Source: Candidatus Kerfeldbacteria bacterium (lineage in GTDB: Bacteria; Patescibacteriota; Patescibacteriia; Veblenbacterales; UBA10138). Taken from it: a stretch of 17,137 nt of DNA. The notes under the pieces are model-generated. The model was not told the origin of the DNA. It did no database searches and worked only from the letters and a program-made list of their open reading frames with translations. Of the stretch, positions 6,427 to 12,836 are shown piece after piece (within the stretch, counting starts at the first letter, position 1; every line of letters starts with the position of its first letter). The stretch lies in contig JACRFN010000029.1 of assembly GCA_016217875.1 (NCBI GenBank), positions 1 through 17,137 of the forward strand, in the 5' to 3' direction. The position numbers were made by a program, and so were the translations under genes.

Positions 6427-8508
6427 TTAGAAATCGTAGCGGAACACTTGTAGCCGTCCGCTCGCTACAGTCCACGATTCATCGGCTTGCTTACGGGCCG
6501 TGGCCGTAAGTTGGTCAAAATTGGCCCAGTAGCGGTTAAGCGCTAAATACACTTGCGGCACGTCAGATATCTGCGCCGCACGCGCTACGGCTTCACGGGT
6601 CGGTAAGCCTTGCTCCGCCACGGCCAGGTACACTTGGTAGAGGGGATTGGCACCCGTGGGCAGAGGATAGTAAAAATGGCCTTGGTAATATTGGCTAAAG
6701 CCATACTCGTGCACGGCCGCGGCCGCCACGGCTTGGTTTGACAGCACCACGTAAGGCACCTCGCCCGCGGTTTTGTTTATCAATTGCACGGCTTCAATGT
6801 CAGCCGGGGTGGTATTGTAAGCCGCATTTTTGTGCCAGATGTCCACCCGGGGGTAAGTCAGATAAAACCCGGCTGTTAGTATGAGGCTGCCGAAGGCCAC
6901 CCACAGCAGAGGAGAGTTGAGTTTGGTTTTTATCAATTGGGCCAACTCGTAGGCGCCTACCATGGCCAGTGGTAGCAAACAAAGCAGAGCCAGTTCCCAC
7001 AAACGTAGGCTGTAAAAGCCTTGTTCGTTGGGCTCCAGGTTCGGGAATGAGGCCCCCAGTCTGAGCATCAGGTAACTTGAGGCTGAAAGGGCAAAGGCTA
7101 AAGCCATAAAACGCAGACCTGGGTGGTGGCGTTTTGACCGCCACCAGCCGACCGTGGCTAAAATCAGCAGTATAAGCGTTAGGGGCCGACCCCATAAATA
7201 AACAGCGTCAGACAGATCAATCAGACGCGGCAGGAAGGGCAGAGCCGCCAGCATGTCCTGCCCTAGACGCCCTAGCGCGCCCATAAAATCATGAGTCCAA
7301 GTAAGGTTTGGGCCGCCAGGCTTAAACCAAGACATAGCCATAAAAGCCGCTGGTACAGCCAAGGCCGTAGCCAAGGCTACGAGTCTGGTGATTAGCTGGT
7401 GTCGCAAGCCTAAGACGCCCGGCCTTTCTTTAATAAGCCACCACAGCATAGTTACGCCTAGCATGGGCAAACCGGTCAGCGGATGAGCGACTAAGGCCGC
7501 CAAAGTCCCGAGCCAGGGTAACCAAACAGGCAGGCTGGCGCCTAGGAATCTCGTGGCCAGCAGAATTATGGTCGTAAGCGCCCATAGATTAGCCAGGCCT
7601 TGCGGCGTCGTGTAAGTGAAAGCAGGCAAAGTCAAAGCCAGGGGCAGGGCGATGAGCCACAAGGGCCAGGGCCGCGCCAGTTTCAAGCGGCGGGTTATTG
7701 CCCAGAGGGCAGTGGGCAAAACCAAGCTCGCTAGCAGAGGCGCCAGCCAGGTGTCAACCATAGCCACACTGAGACGCCCCAGCCAAGCTATGGTGGTGAC
7801 CAGACTGTATTGTCCCACATAGTACAGCGGTTTGGGGCTGATGGTGCCTGAAGCCAGCAGCAGCTTTTCCGAAGCTTGGTGAATCAATGGATCAAAACCG
7901 AAGCCCAGAGGATAAACCAAACCGGCGAGTGAGAATGTCAGCAAATAGAGCGGTACCGGCCAGGCTGGGTGGCGAGCACCAAACAAGGACAAAGTTAAGT
8001 AGCAGGCGCAGGTTAAGCCGTAAAGCAGGAAAACCAAGCCCGGCACCACTTGCCAGGGCGTACGGATGGCCTCCACGGTTTGCGCTTGGCTCAAAAGGTA
8101 CAAAGTAAGAGCCGCCAGAACCAGGTAAGTTAGGCCCAGGCTCATCCGGAGCCATAAATTTTCTAGGCCGCCCGCCTCGGTCTCAGCCGGAGTCTGAATT
8201 GTCACTTTGTGAGAGCCAAACCACGGCAGTATTATCAGCACGCCGGCTAAAGACGCGAGGCTATAAAAATTAAGGTAAAAAAGTCCGGTTACAATTATAC
8301 TGACGGCCCCCAGCGTTATAATCAGGCCCCAAACGTAACGCCCCCAGACGCCTGTGGCTAAAAAGCCGCCGGCGCGTCCGCCTAAGAGATACAAAGTAAG
8401 TGCCAGATATATGAGCCCTAAGGTCAGGCCGGCCAGGTCGTTTTGCCAGCCCCAAGCATTAAGGCTAGCCAGTAGCACCACCAGGGTTGTCAGCATTTTT
8501 AACGCCAT
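6427..8508 (-). CDS. Large polytopic membrane protein, GT-C-like (putative lipid-linked-sugar glycosyltransferase)
   Basis: 693 aa from the ATG at 8508, with roughly 14-16 hydrophobic segments across the first ~570 residues. The non-membrane C-terminal domain (about 575-693, from the segment after YPRVDIWHKNAAYN) probably faces outside. In the first large loop, FGFDPLIHQASEK is followed by KPLYYVGQYSLV. An acidic DPxxHxAxE motif after a membrane helix is what GT-C (ArnT/PMT/AglB-like) enzymes use for catalysis, so a transferase using polyprenyl-phosphate sugar is my best inference. It could instead be a transport or polymerase-type glycan protein. A GTG six codons upstream (8526) is in frame but overlaps the extended -10 box TGCTACAAT, so ATG 8508 is preferred. 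It is the only minus-strand gene of the window and is bracketed by palindromic repeats. Confidence 0.75.
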   Translation of the reverse strand: MALKMLTTLVVLLASLNAWGWQNDLAGLTLGLIYLALTLYLLGGRAGGFLATGVWGRYVWGLIITLGAVSIIVTGLFYLNFYSLASLAGVLIILPWFGSHKVTIQTPAETEAGGLENLWLRMSLGLTYLVLAALTLYLLSQAQTVEAIRTPWQVVPGLVFLLYGLTCACYLTLSLFGARHPAWPVPLYLLTFSLAGLVYPLGFGFDPLIHQASEKLLLASGTISPKPLYYVGQYSLVTTIAWLGRLSVAMVDTWLAPLLASLVLPTALWAITRRLKLARPWPLWLIALPLALTLPAFTYTTPQGLANLWALTTIILLATRFLGASLPVWLPWLGTLAALVAHPLTGLPMLGVTMLWWLIKERPGVLGLRHQLITRLVALATALAVPAAFMAMSWFKPGGPNLTWTHDFMGALGRLGQDMLAALPFLPRLIDLSDAVYLWGRPLTLILLILATVGWWRSKRHHPGLRFMALAFALSASSYLMLRLGASFPNLEPNEQGFYSLRLWELALLCLLPLAMVGAYELAQLIKTKLNSPLLWVAFGSLILTAGFYLTYPRVDIWHKNAAYNTTPADIEAVQLINKTAGEVPYVVLSNQAVAAAAVHEYGFSQYYQGHFYYPLPTGANPLYQVYLAVAEQGLPTREAVARAAQISDVPQVYLALNRYWANFDQLTATARKQADESWTVASGRLQVFRYDF

Positions 8509-8516
8509 ACCCTTAC

Positions 8517-8525
8517 ATTGTAGCA
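8517..8525 (-). promoter_or_regulatory. Extended -10 promoter of the minus-strand membrane protein gene
   Basis: On the minus strand TGC-TACAAT (8525 to 8517) is an extended -10 box whose last base lies 8 nt before the ATG at 8508. A weak -35 candidate (ttgtta, 19-nt spacing) lies further upstream. Transcription would start at or next to the start codon, giving a leaderless mRNA. The same 8-nt spacing occurs before the genes at 8988 and 12851. Confidence 0.6.
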
Positions 8526-8591
8526 CCTCTGGCTGTATCTATAACAAAGACATATAAGTTCATCGTCTTTAAAGTTGAGCAAATAAATGAT

Positions 8592-8720
8592 GTCACCCTG
8601 TCCTTGTTCGCCTTTGGCGGAGGGGATTAATAGTGGGACTATTTATGTCCGGCCGGACATAAATAGTCCCACACGCTTAAATCTACAATCTACTTTATCT
8701 ACTTTTTATTGGTACACCTT
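8592..8720. repeat. Palindromic repeat, copy 2 (perfect 40-bp palindrome)
   Basis: gtgggactatttatgtccgg (8633-8652) is followed immediately by its exact reverse complement (8653-8672), a perfect 40-bp palindrome. Before it is a mini-hairpin, cgcctttggcg (8610-8619 region). After it, acacgcttaaatctac and tctactttttattggtacacctt parallel the flank of copy 1 at 6225-6402. Both copies have the same orientation relative to the flanks. Copy 2 lies about 85 nt upstream of the minus-strand gene and directly before the structured element at 8731. The open frames through it are repeat sequence, not genes. Confidence 0.88.
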
Positions 8721-8730
8721 AGTGCCGCCT

Positions 8731-8939
8731 TGTCGTATGGCTGGTTACAACTCGGCACCCGAACGAGCGTTAAACTGGTGCGTGCTGTGGCAATTGCGCA
8801 TAGCGCCAGTAGCGAGTGAGGGCAGCGTTGTCTGACTCGGAGACCCCGCGTCCGCGGGGCGACTCTTGTGCTACTTCTGAAAGCTCCGCTTTCATCCCGC
8901 CTGGGCGGGATGGTTGCACGAGGCAACCAGAGAAGTAGC
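8731..8939 (+). ncRNA. Candidate structured RNA / structured repeat, copy A
   Basis: Of unknown family. It aligns nearly ungapped in its core with 12670-12829. Shared blocks are TGTCGTA, TTACAAC, CGAGCG, GCGTG, GCATAGC, GTTGTC and CGGAGACC. Helices: ACAAC 8747-8751 with GTTGT 8827-8831; ACTGGTGC 8774-8781 with GCGCCAGT 8803-8810, then a bulged A and GTGC/GCAT (8782-8785/8798-8801); CCCCGCG/CGCGGGG 8844-8859; and a closing stem GCTACTTCT 8870-8878 with AGAAGTAGC 8931-8939. The closing stem encloses three further hairpins (8880-8892, 8894-8911, 8912-8928), forming a compact multibranch. Relative to copy B, base changes in two helices are compensatory. It ends 34 nt before the -10 of the gene at 8988. 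Strand is inferred from the flanking genes; function is unknown. Confidence 0.6.
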
Positions 8940-8950
8940 TAAGTATTATG

Positions 8951-8979
8951 TTTATATACTTAGGTTATGCTGGTATAAT
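8951..8979 (+). promoter_or_regulatory. Extended -10 promoter for the GT39 operon
   Basis: TGG-TATAAT (8971-8979) is a near-perfect extended -10 box. A weak -35 candidate, tttata (8951-8956), is 17 nt upstream. The -10 ends 8 nt before the ATG at 8988, so the transcript probably starts at or within a base or two of the start codon. No Shine-Dalgarno site is needed or seen. Confidence 0.75.
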
Positions 8980-8987
8980 AACAAAGT

Positions 8988-10580
8988 ATGATATTTGGGG
9001 TGTGGCCAGAGCGTTTGACGGTGGCTGGTCTTATAGCGACGGCCGTTGTTTTATACAGCAGTTTTTCTTGGGGTCTGCCCGCCAGCCGCTACAATTCGCC
9101 GGACGAGGCGGCCAATGCTTATTTTGCGGGGCGCCTAGCACAAGGCCAGACCCTGGCCGCGCCAGTACCGCTTAATAATAAACTGCCTGCCCCCATTATT
9201 CATCCGCGTAGCACCGTGGTGGTGCAGGGCAATTTGGTGCCAGCGAGTTTTTTGGGCTGGCCGCTGCTGGCGGGCGCTTGGGGACGCATCTTCGGTGCGG
9301 GGTGGCTGCCTTTCTTAACTCCGCTCGGCGCTATTTTGGGACTGCTTTGCTTTTACTCTATCATTCGCGAGCTTTTTGATCGCCGGACAGCCGTCATCAG
9401 CACCATGTTGTTGGTTTTTTTGCCGGCCTATTGGTATTACCACGCCCGCAGTTTGTTCCATAACGCTTTGTTTTTTGATTTACTGCTTGCTAGCGCTTGG
9501 TTTATGCTGCAGAGTTTGCGTCAGCAAAAGTCTTGGTACTACCTGGGCGCGGGTCTGGCGGTGGGGCTGGCTGTGGCTGTGCGCACCTCGGAAATATTTT
9601 GGATTTTATCCAGCGGCCTCTTGTGGCTTGTTTTGTCCTGGCGCCAGGTTAAGCCTCGTTATTTGCCCCTCTTAGGTTTAGGAGCGTTGCTTGGTTTCGC
9701 GCCGGTACTTTGGGCCAACTACGCCGTTTACGGACAAGTTTTATCAGTGGGCTACCGGGCCGGATTAAAATTTCCGCTATCAGATTTGCGCGCTACCACT
9801 TCTTTGCTCGGGGAGCTGATACTGCCTTTCGGCTTCCATCCGCGAGCCATTTTAAGCAACACATATAATTATTTATTAGGTCTTAGTTGGTGGTGGGCTG
9901 TTTTGGCCACAGGGGGTTTGGCTTGGTTGCTGGCGCGTTGGCGCGGGCTCTCATCAGAGCAGCGGGCCTTTACCTTAAAAGGATTTTTAGCCTGCCTATG
10001 GCTGGTAGTGCTTTACGGCAGTTGGTCTTTTCACGATAACCCCGATCCTCAAGCCATTACGCTCGGCACCTCCTATGTGCGCTATTGGTTGCCCTTGTAC
10101 GCTTTCCTGCTCTGGCCGGCCGGTGCGTTTTTGTCTTGGCTGTGGGGCCTTAAGGCAGGCTGGTTAAGGGCGGCGGTAGCGGGCTTGGTAGGCGTTTATA
10201 CCATACTTTCCTTCACCTTAGTGTTTTATGACCCTCAAGAAGGCTTGCTGAAGATACGAGCTAATATCAAGCGGTTTGAGCAAGTAGGCCGCGCCGTGCA
10301 GCAGGCCACCGAGCCTGAGAGCGTGATAGTCTCCGGCAACACGGAAAAGAATTATTGGCCCGAGCGCCAGGAGATAGTGTCTTTGCTAAACCCTTCAGAC
10401 TATCAGACAGTGCGTCAGCTGCTTGAGGCCGGTACGCCGGTTTATCGCTTTCACCCAACTTGGTCCCCCCCAGACCTGCGCTATATGAACGAGCGCCAGC
10501 TGGCTCAGGCCGGGCTGAAGCTTGCGCCGGTTAGGCTGGGATTTGAAGATCACAGCTTGTATAAGTTTTTGCCTTTATGA
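8988..10580 (+). CDS. Glycosyltransferase family 39 / ArnT-like GT-C membrane protein
   Basis: 530 aa with about 11-13 membrane helices in the first ~410 residues. After the first helix (about 10-28) comes YNSPDEAANAYFAGRLA. The adjacent D39-E40 in the first extracytoplasmic loop is the catalytic acidic motif expected of ArnT/PMT-type GT-C enzymes. LFDRRTAVISTMLLVFLPAYWYYHARSLFHNALFFDL (split over two helices) is typical of the dolichyl-phosphate-mannose mannosyltransferase-like family. A short C-terminal soluble part (about 420-530) follows the last helix. It should transfer a sugar from a polyprenyl-phosphate donor to a protein or lipid on the outer face, fed by the DPM1-like GT2 at 1251. 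It is first in a three-gene operon, with its stop overlapping the next start (ATGA). The start is supported by a -10 box 8 nt upstream. Confidence 0.85.
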   Translation: MIFGVWPERLTVAGLIATAVVLYSSFSWGLPASRYNSPDEAANAYFAGRLAQGQTLAAPVPLNNKLPAPIIHPRSTVVVQGNLVPASFLGWPLLAGAWGRIFGAGWLPFLTPLGAILGLLCFYSIIRELFDRRTAVISTMLLVFLPAYWYYHARSLFHNALFFDLLLASAWFMLQSLRQQKSWYYLGAGLAVGLAVAVRTSEIFWILSSGLLWLVLSWRQVKPRYLPLLGLGALLGFAPVLWANYAVYGQVLSVGYRAGLKFPLSDLRATTSLLGELILPFGFHPRAILSNTYNYLLGLSWWWAVLATGGLAWLLARWRGLSSEQRAFTLKGFLACLWLVVLYGSWSFHDNPDPQAITLGTSYVRYWLPLYAFLLWPAGAFLSWLWGLKAGWLRAAVAGLVGVYTILSFTLVFYDPQEGLLKIRANIKRFEQVGRAVQQATEPESVIVSGNTEKNYWPERQEIVSLLNPSDYQTVRQLLEAGTPVYRFHPTWSPPDLRYMNERQLAQAGLKLAPVRLGFEDHSLYKFLPL

Positions 10581-11104
10581 AATATGTTTGGCACTTGAGA
10601 TGGATATTACCCGCCGCCGTAGTCATGTTTATTGCCTGGCAGACTTTTTTTGGCACCTCCCCCCTTACCGGTTCAACTGATTTTGTGGCGCGTACGAGCT
10701 TGTTCCAAGTACTGTTACCCGCGGGTCGGGTGGAGCGGGTGCAGCCGGGGATGTCGTTACAGACTGAGCCAGTATACATTGACGTGCGTATTCCCCCCCG
10801 TACAGTCCAGGTGACGCTGGAACTTACGGCCACACCAGACTCAGTACCTCTGCAGCTTGGGGTTAGGCAAGGCAACGGATTTGAATATTTATTCAAAGGT
10901 CAGGAGATTCAGGGCACAGGGGTGCGCCGCTATAGCCTGCGTGCTACTAGTTTCTCTTATCTGGAGCCCGGCCGGCGTCTGCGCTTTATCGTGTCCGCGC
11001 CTAAGCTTCAGCCAGGCTCCATTGTCATCACCGGCGCCAGCGTAAACATAATGCGCCAGGGTTTTTCATGGGCTTGGCTAAGCCGGGCCCTTGCCAGCTT
11101 ATGA
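10577..11104 (+). CDS. Membrane-anchored exported protein of unknown function, partner of GT39
   Basis: 175 aa. An N-terminal hydrophobic segment (about 8-24, after a basic MKYVWHLR start) is a signal anchor. The rest is outside the membrane and looks beta-rich, with VYIDVRIPPRTVQVTLELTA and RRLRFIVSAPKLQPGSIVITGASV resembling strands of a jelly-roll or Ig-like sandwich. I do not recognise the family. The gene overlaps the GT39 gene by four bases (ATGA) and the next gene by the same arrangement, so all three are made together. A carbohydrate- or acceptor-binding accessory role for the GT39 enzyme is plausible but inferred only from context. It has no lipobox and no catalytic motif that I can see. 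Confidence 0.7.
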   Translation: MKYVWHLRWILPAAVVMFIAWQTFFGTSPLTGSTDFVARTSLFQVLLPAGRVERVQPGMSLQTEPVYIDVRIPPRTVQVTLELTATPDSVPLQLGVRQGNGFEYLFKGQEIQGTGVRRYSLRATSFSYLEPGRRLRFIVSAPKLQPGSIVITGASVNIMRQGFSWAWLSRALASL

Positions 11105-11457
11105 AACATTTTTGGCAACACTCGCTAGCGCTGAATGTCCGCCAGGTGATGGGCGAGGCTGGTTTGGGTTTAGGCCTGGCTTGGTGGTTTTTGTTTTTGC
11201 TTGAGCTTATCAGGCCTGGCCTGGTGAGCTTGTATCTTGATCTTAATTTAATTTTAGCTGCGGCTGTGGTGTTGTGGCTTTTGGGTACGCCCCCGGCGCC
11301 ACTTAGCCGCCCTTACACCGGCGCGGCCGCCTCGGCTGTATTGGTAGCCATTTTGGGTTTGACACTAGTTCCCAATAGTGCTTGGCTATGGTTAAGCCTG
11401 CCGCTGGGGGCCATCGCTGGCTTGCTGTGGTACGTAGCCCAGCAGGAGAAAATGTAA
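11101..11457 (+). CDS. Small membrane protein, third gene of the GT39 operon
   Basis: 118 aa from the ATG at 11101. An in-frame ATG at 11068 lies inside the previous gene, while 11101 gives the ATGA overlap used by its neighbours and is preferred. Three to four hydrophobic segments are visible: about 19-39 (LGLGLAWWFLFLLELI), 44-61 (LILAAAVVLWLLG), 75-92 (AASAVLVAILGLTLV) and 94-111. There are no recognisable motifs and the family is unknown. Co-translation with a GT-C enzyme and an exported beta-rich protein suggests a subunit or chaperone of the same envelope glycosylation machine. It ends the operon, with an AT-rich dyad repeat following. Confidence 0.65.
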   Translation: MKHFWQHSLALNVRQVMGEAGLGLGLAWWFLFLLELIRPGLVSLYLDLNLILAAAVVLWLLGTPPAPLSRPYTGAAASAVLVAILGLTLVPNSAWLWLSLPLGAIAGLLWYVAQQEKM

Positions 11458-11469
11458 AGTTATAAAAAT

Positions 11470-11635
11470 ACTAATTCCCAATGCCTATAATGATTTCCAA
11501 ATCCCAAATCCCAAGTTCCAATAAAACCCCAACTTCCAATTTTAAAAATTTGGACTTGGGATTTTATTGGGATTTTGAGCTTGGACATTGGGATTTATTT
11601 TAGACATTAGTCGTTAGAAATTAGTAATTTACTAA
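11470..11635. repeat. AT-rich dyad repeat, second copy
   Basis: ccaataaaa (11518-11526) and ttttattgg (11562-11570) form a perfect 9-bp inverted repeat within a longer imperfect dyad around an A/T-rich centre (11537-11553). ccaagttccaataaa (11511-11525) is identical to 123-137. cattgggatttat (11586-11598) and ttagaaattagt (11614-11625) also recur in the first copy at 103-330, in swapped order. Unlike the first copy it lacks the GC-rich hairpin insert. It fills the gap between two operons and has no gene. A tataat at 11486-11491 inside it could act as a -10 box, but I cannot tell. Confidence 0.75.
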
Positions 11636-11661
11636 ATCATTATCATTCTTGATTCTATTTT

Positions 11662-12144
11662 ATGCCTCTTATACTCATTGACGATAAATTAATAGCCGAG
11701 GTAGCGGCCTCAGCGCAGAATTCGGCTCGCCGTCGCAGCTTGTACACTTTTCACGACAACAACGAAGCCAAAGTGCACCGCATGGTTAATGTGATGGAGC
11801 CTGATTCGTACGTGCGTCCGCACAAACACGAGAATCCAGACAAGGTGGAGGTGTTTATAGTGCTGCGCGGTAAGCTGGCCGTGTTGGTGTTTGCCGATGA
11901 TGGCCGTGTAACCGAGCATGTAGTTTTGGAGGCTGGCAAAAGCCCTTGGGGGGCTGAACTGCCACCCGGCACCTGGCACAGCTCTCTGGCGCTGGAGCCT
12001 GACACCGTAGTGTACCAGGTGTCTGAAGGTCCGTGGAATCCTCACACGCATAAAGCTTTTCCCGCTTGGGCGCCATCTGAAGATGACAAAGAAGGTAGCC
12101 AGGCTTTTATTGCCCGTGTGCGGCAGGAATTGATGCTGTATTAA
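11662..12144 (+). CDS. WbuC-family cupin-fold metalloprotein
   Basis: 160 aa, typical of WbuC-type cupins. Cupin motif 1 is visible as RPHKHENPDKVEVFIVLRGKL split at 52-72: H54, H56 and E63 are the expected metal ligands. H106 in PPGTWHS (101-107) is the motif 2 histidine. WbuC proteins are known from O-antigen and surface-polysaccharide clusters, where their reaction is not firmly established, so its presence near two glycosylation operons fits. The start ATG follows an AT-rich leader without a Shine-Dalgarno site; a weak -10-like tatcat lies at 11641-11646. The C-terminal PAWAPSEDD segment continues the fold. It could be an isomerase or binding protein for a sugar; this is not decidable here. 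Confidence 0.82.
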   Translation: MPLILIDDKLIAEVAASAQNSARRRSLYTFHDNNEAKVHRMVNVMEPDSYVRPHKHENPDKVEVFIVLRGKLAVLVFADDGRVTEHVVLEAGKSPWGAELPPGTWHSSLALEPDTVVYQVSEGPWNPHTHKAFPAWAPSEDDKEGSQAFIARVRQELMLY

Positions 12145-12168
12145 ACTTAGTTTAAGGTAAGGTAATTT

Positions 12169-12236
12169 AGTAAGAGTTTAAATATTTTTTAAATAATTAA
12201 CTCCTTTTACTCTTACACTTACTTTTCACTCTTACT
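12169..12236. repeat. AT-rich inverted repeat between cupin and HIT genes
   Basis: agtaagagt (12169-12177) is the exact complement of actcttact (12228-12236), and actcttac also occurs at 12209-12216. Between them lies an AT-rich imperfect stem around tttaaatattttttaaataatt. It could act as a weak terminator for the cupin gene or a structured leader for the HIT gene, whose ATG is 4 nt past the right arm. No GC-rich stem with a T-tract is present. Confidence 0.45.
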
Positions 12237-12239
12237 CAT

Positions 12240-12653
12240 ATGGACTGTATTTTTTGTAAAATAGTAACCAACACTATTCAGGCTGTTAAAGTGTATGAAG
12301 ATGCCGAGTTTGTAGCTTTTTTAGATATTCATCCGGTACGACCCGGACATACCTTGGTGGTGCCTAAAGTCCACTATGCCAGGTTTGATGTCACGCCGCC
12401 TGAAGTGGTAGCCAAGCTGTGGCAGGTAGCGCAAAAAGTCGCCGCCGGAGTATCGCGGGCCACACAAGCCGACGGCTACAACATCAGCATCAACAACGGC
12501 CGGGCTGCCGGGCAGGTGATTTGGCACACCCATGTACACATTATTCCGCGCGTGTCCTCAGACGGTTTGGATTTATGGCCGCAATCTGAATACCAGGGTA
12601 GCGAAGCCGAGCGTGTGGCCCAAGCTATTAGGCAGGCGATAAAAATCAGCTAA
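12240..12653 (+). CDS. HIT-family (histidine triad) nucleotide hydrolase
   Basis: 137 aa, standard HINT-type length. It begins with CIFCKI (3-8), the usual N-terminal zinc-type pair of bacterial HIT proteins. The catalytic triad HTHVHIIPR (96-104) supplies H96, H98 and H100, the last being the nucleophile position, and GQVIWHTH is preceded by NISINNGRAAGQ, which is also typical. Known members hydrolyse purine nucleoside phosphoramidates or dinucleotides such as AMP conjugates in the cytoplasm. The exact substrate is unknown. It stands between the cupin gene and structured element B and may share a transcript with the latter. No Shine-Dalgarno site is visible before the ATG. Confidence 0.92.
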   Translation: MDCIFCKIVTNTIQAVKVYEDAEFVAFLDIHPVRPGHTLVVPKVHYARFDVTPPEVVAKLWQVAQKVAAGVSRATQADGYNISINNGRAAGQVIWHTHVHIIPRVSSDGLDLWPQSEYQGSEAERVAQAIRQAIKIS

Positions 12654-12669
12654 AAGATTAAATGCACTC

Positions 12670-12829
12670 TGTCGTAGGCCTGGCTTACAACACGGAACCT
12701 AAGCGAGCGACCGGCTCGGGCGTGTTTCAGGCCTCTGTGCATAGCCCGAGCCAGCGAGCGAAGGTAATGTTGTCCAGGCCGGAGACCGAGGCGGCGCTTC
12801 TTCCCGCCACTTCTTCTAAAGAAGTGGCG
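12670..12829 (+). ncRNA. Candidate structured RNA / structured repeat, copy B
   Basis: Diverged relative of 8731-8939. Outer helix: GGCCTG 12677-12682 with CAGGCC 12775-12780, continuing as ACAAC 12687-12691 with GTTGT 12769-12773. Central helix: GGCTCGGGC 12713-12721 with GCCCGAGCC 12744-12752, then a bulged A and GTGT/GCAT (12722-12725/12739-12742). The 9-bp direct repeat AGCGAGCGA flanks the central helix (12702-12710 and 12753-12761). The 3' hairpin is CGCCACTTCTT 12805-12815 with AAGAAGTGGCG 12819-12829, an 11-bp perfect stem with a 3-nt loop. CGGAGACC at 12780-12787 is conserved. It begins 17 nt after the HIT gene and ends 7 nt before the -10 of ahcY. No protein is plausible here. Function is unknown; the 3' hairpin could also end the upstream transcript, though no T-tract follows. 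Confidence 0.6.
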
Positions 12830-12836
12830 AATAGAG

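Noticed and set aside
6218..6430. Plus-strand open frame through palindromic repeat copy 1
   Set aside because: The frame is made of repeat arms; the related repeat at 8587-8835 yields a similar fragment in another context, as expected for repeat-derived frames.
8699..8926. Minus-strand open frame (75 codons) across element A
   Set aside because: It is composed of the structured repeat, gives a low-complexity Arg/Thr-rich product, and the region shows helix-preserving base changes rather than codon-preserving ones.
8731..8939. Integron attC site
   Set aside because: The ACAAC/GTTGT pair recalls attC core sites, but the TTACAAC and GTTGTCT sequences do not fit the RYYYAAC/GTTRRRY consensus, and no integrase is present.
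12670..12829. T-box or other known riboswitch
   Set aside because: No T-box sequence (tggnaccgcg-type) or other hallmark is visible, and the predicted ahcY transcript starts downstream of the element. An SAH riboswitch was considered because of ahcY, but a related copy sits before a glycosyltransferase gene.
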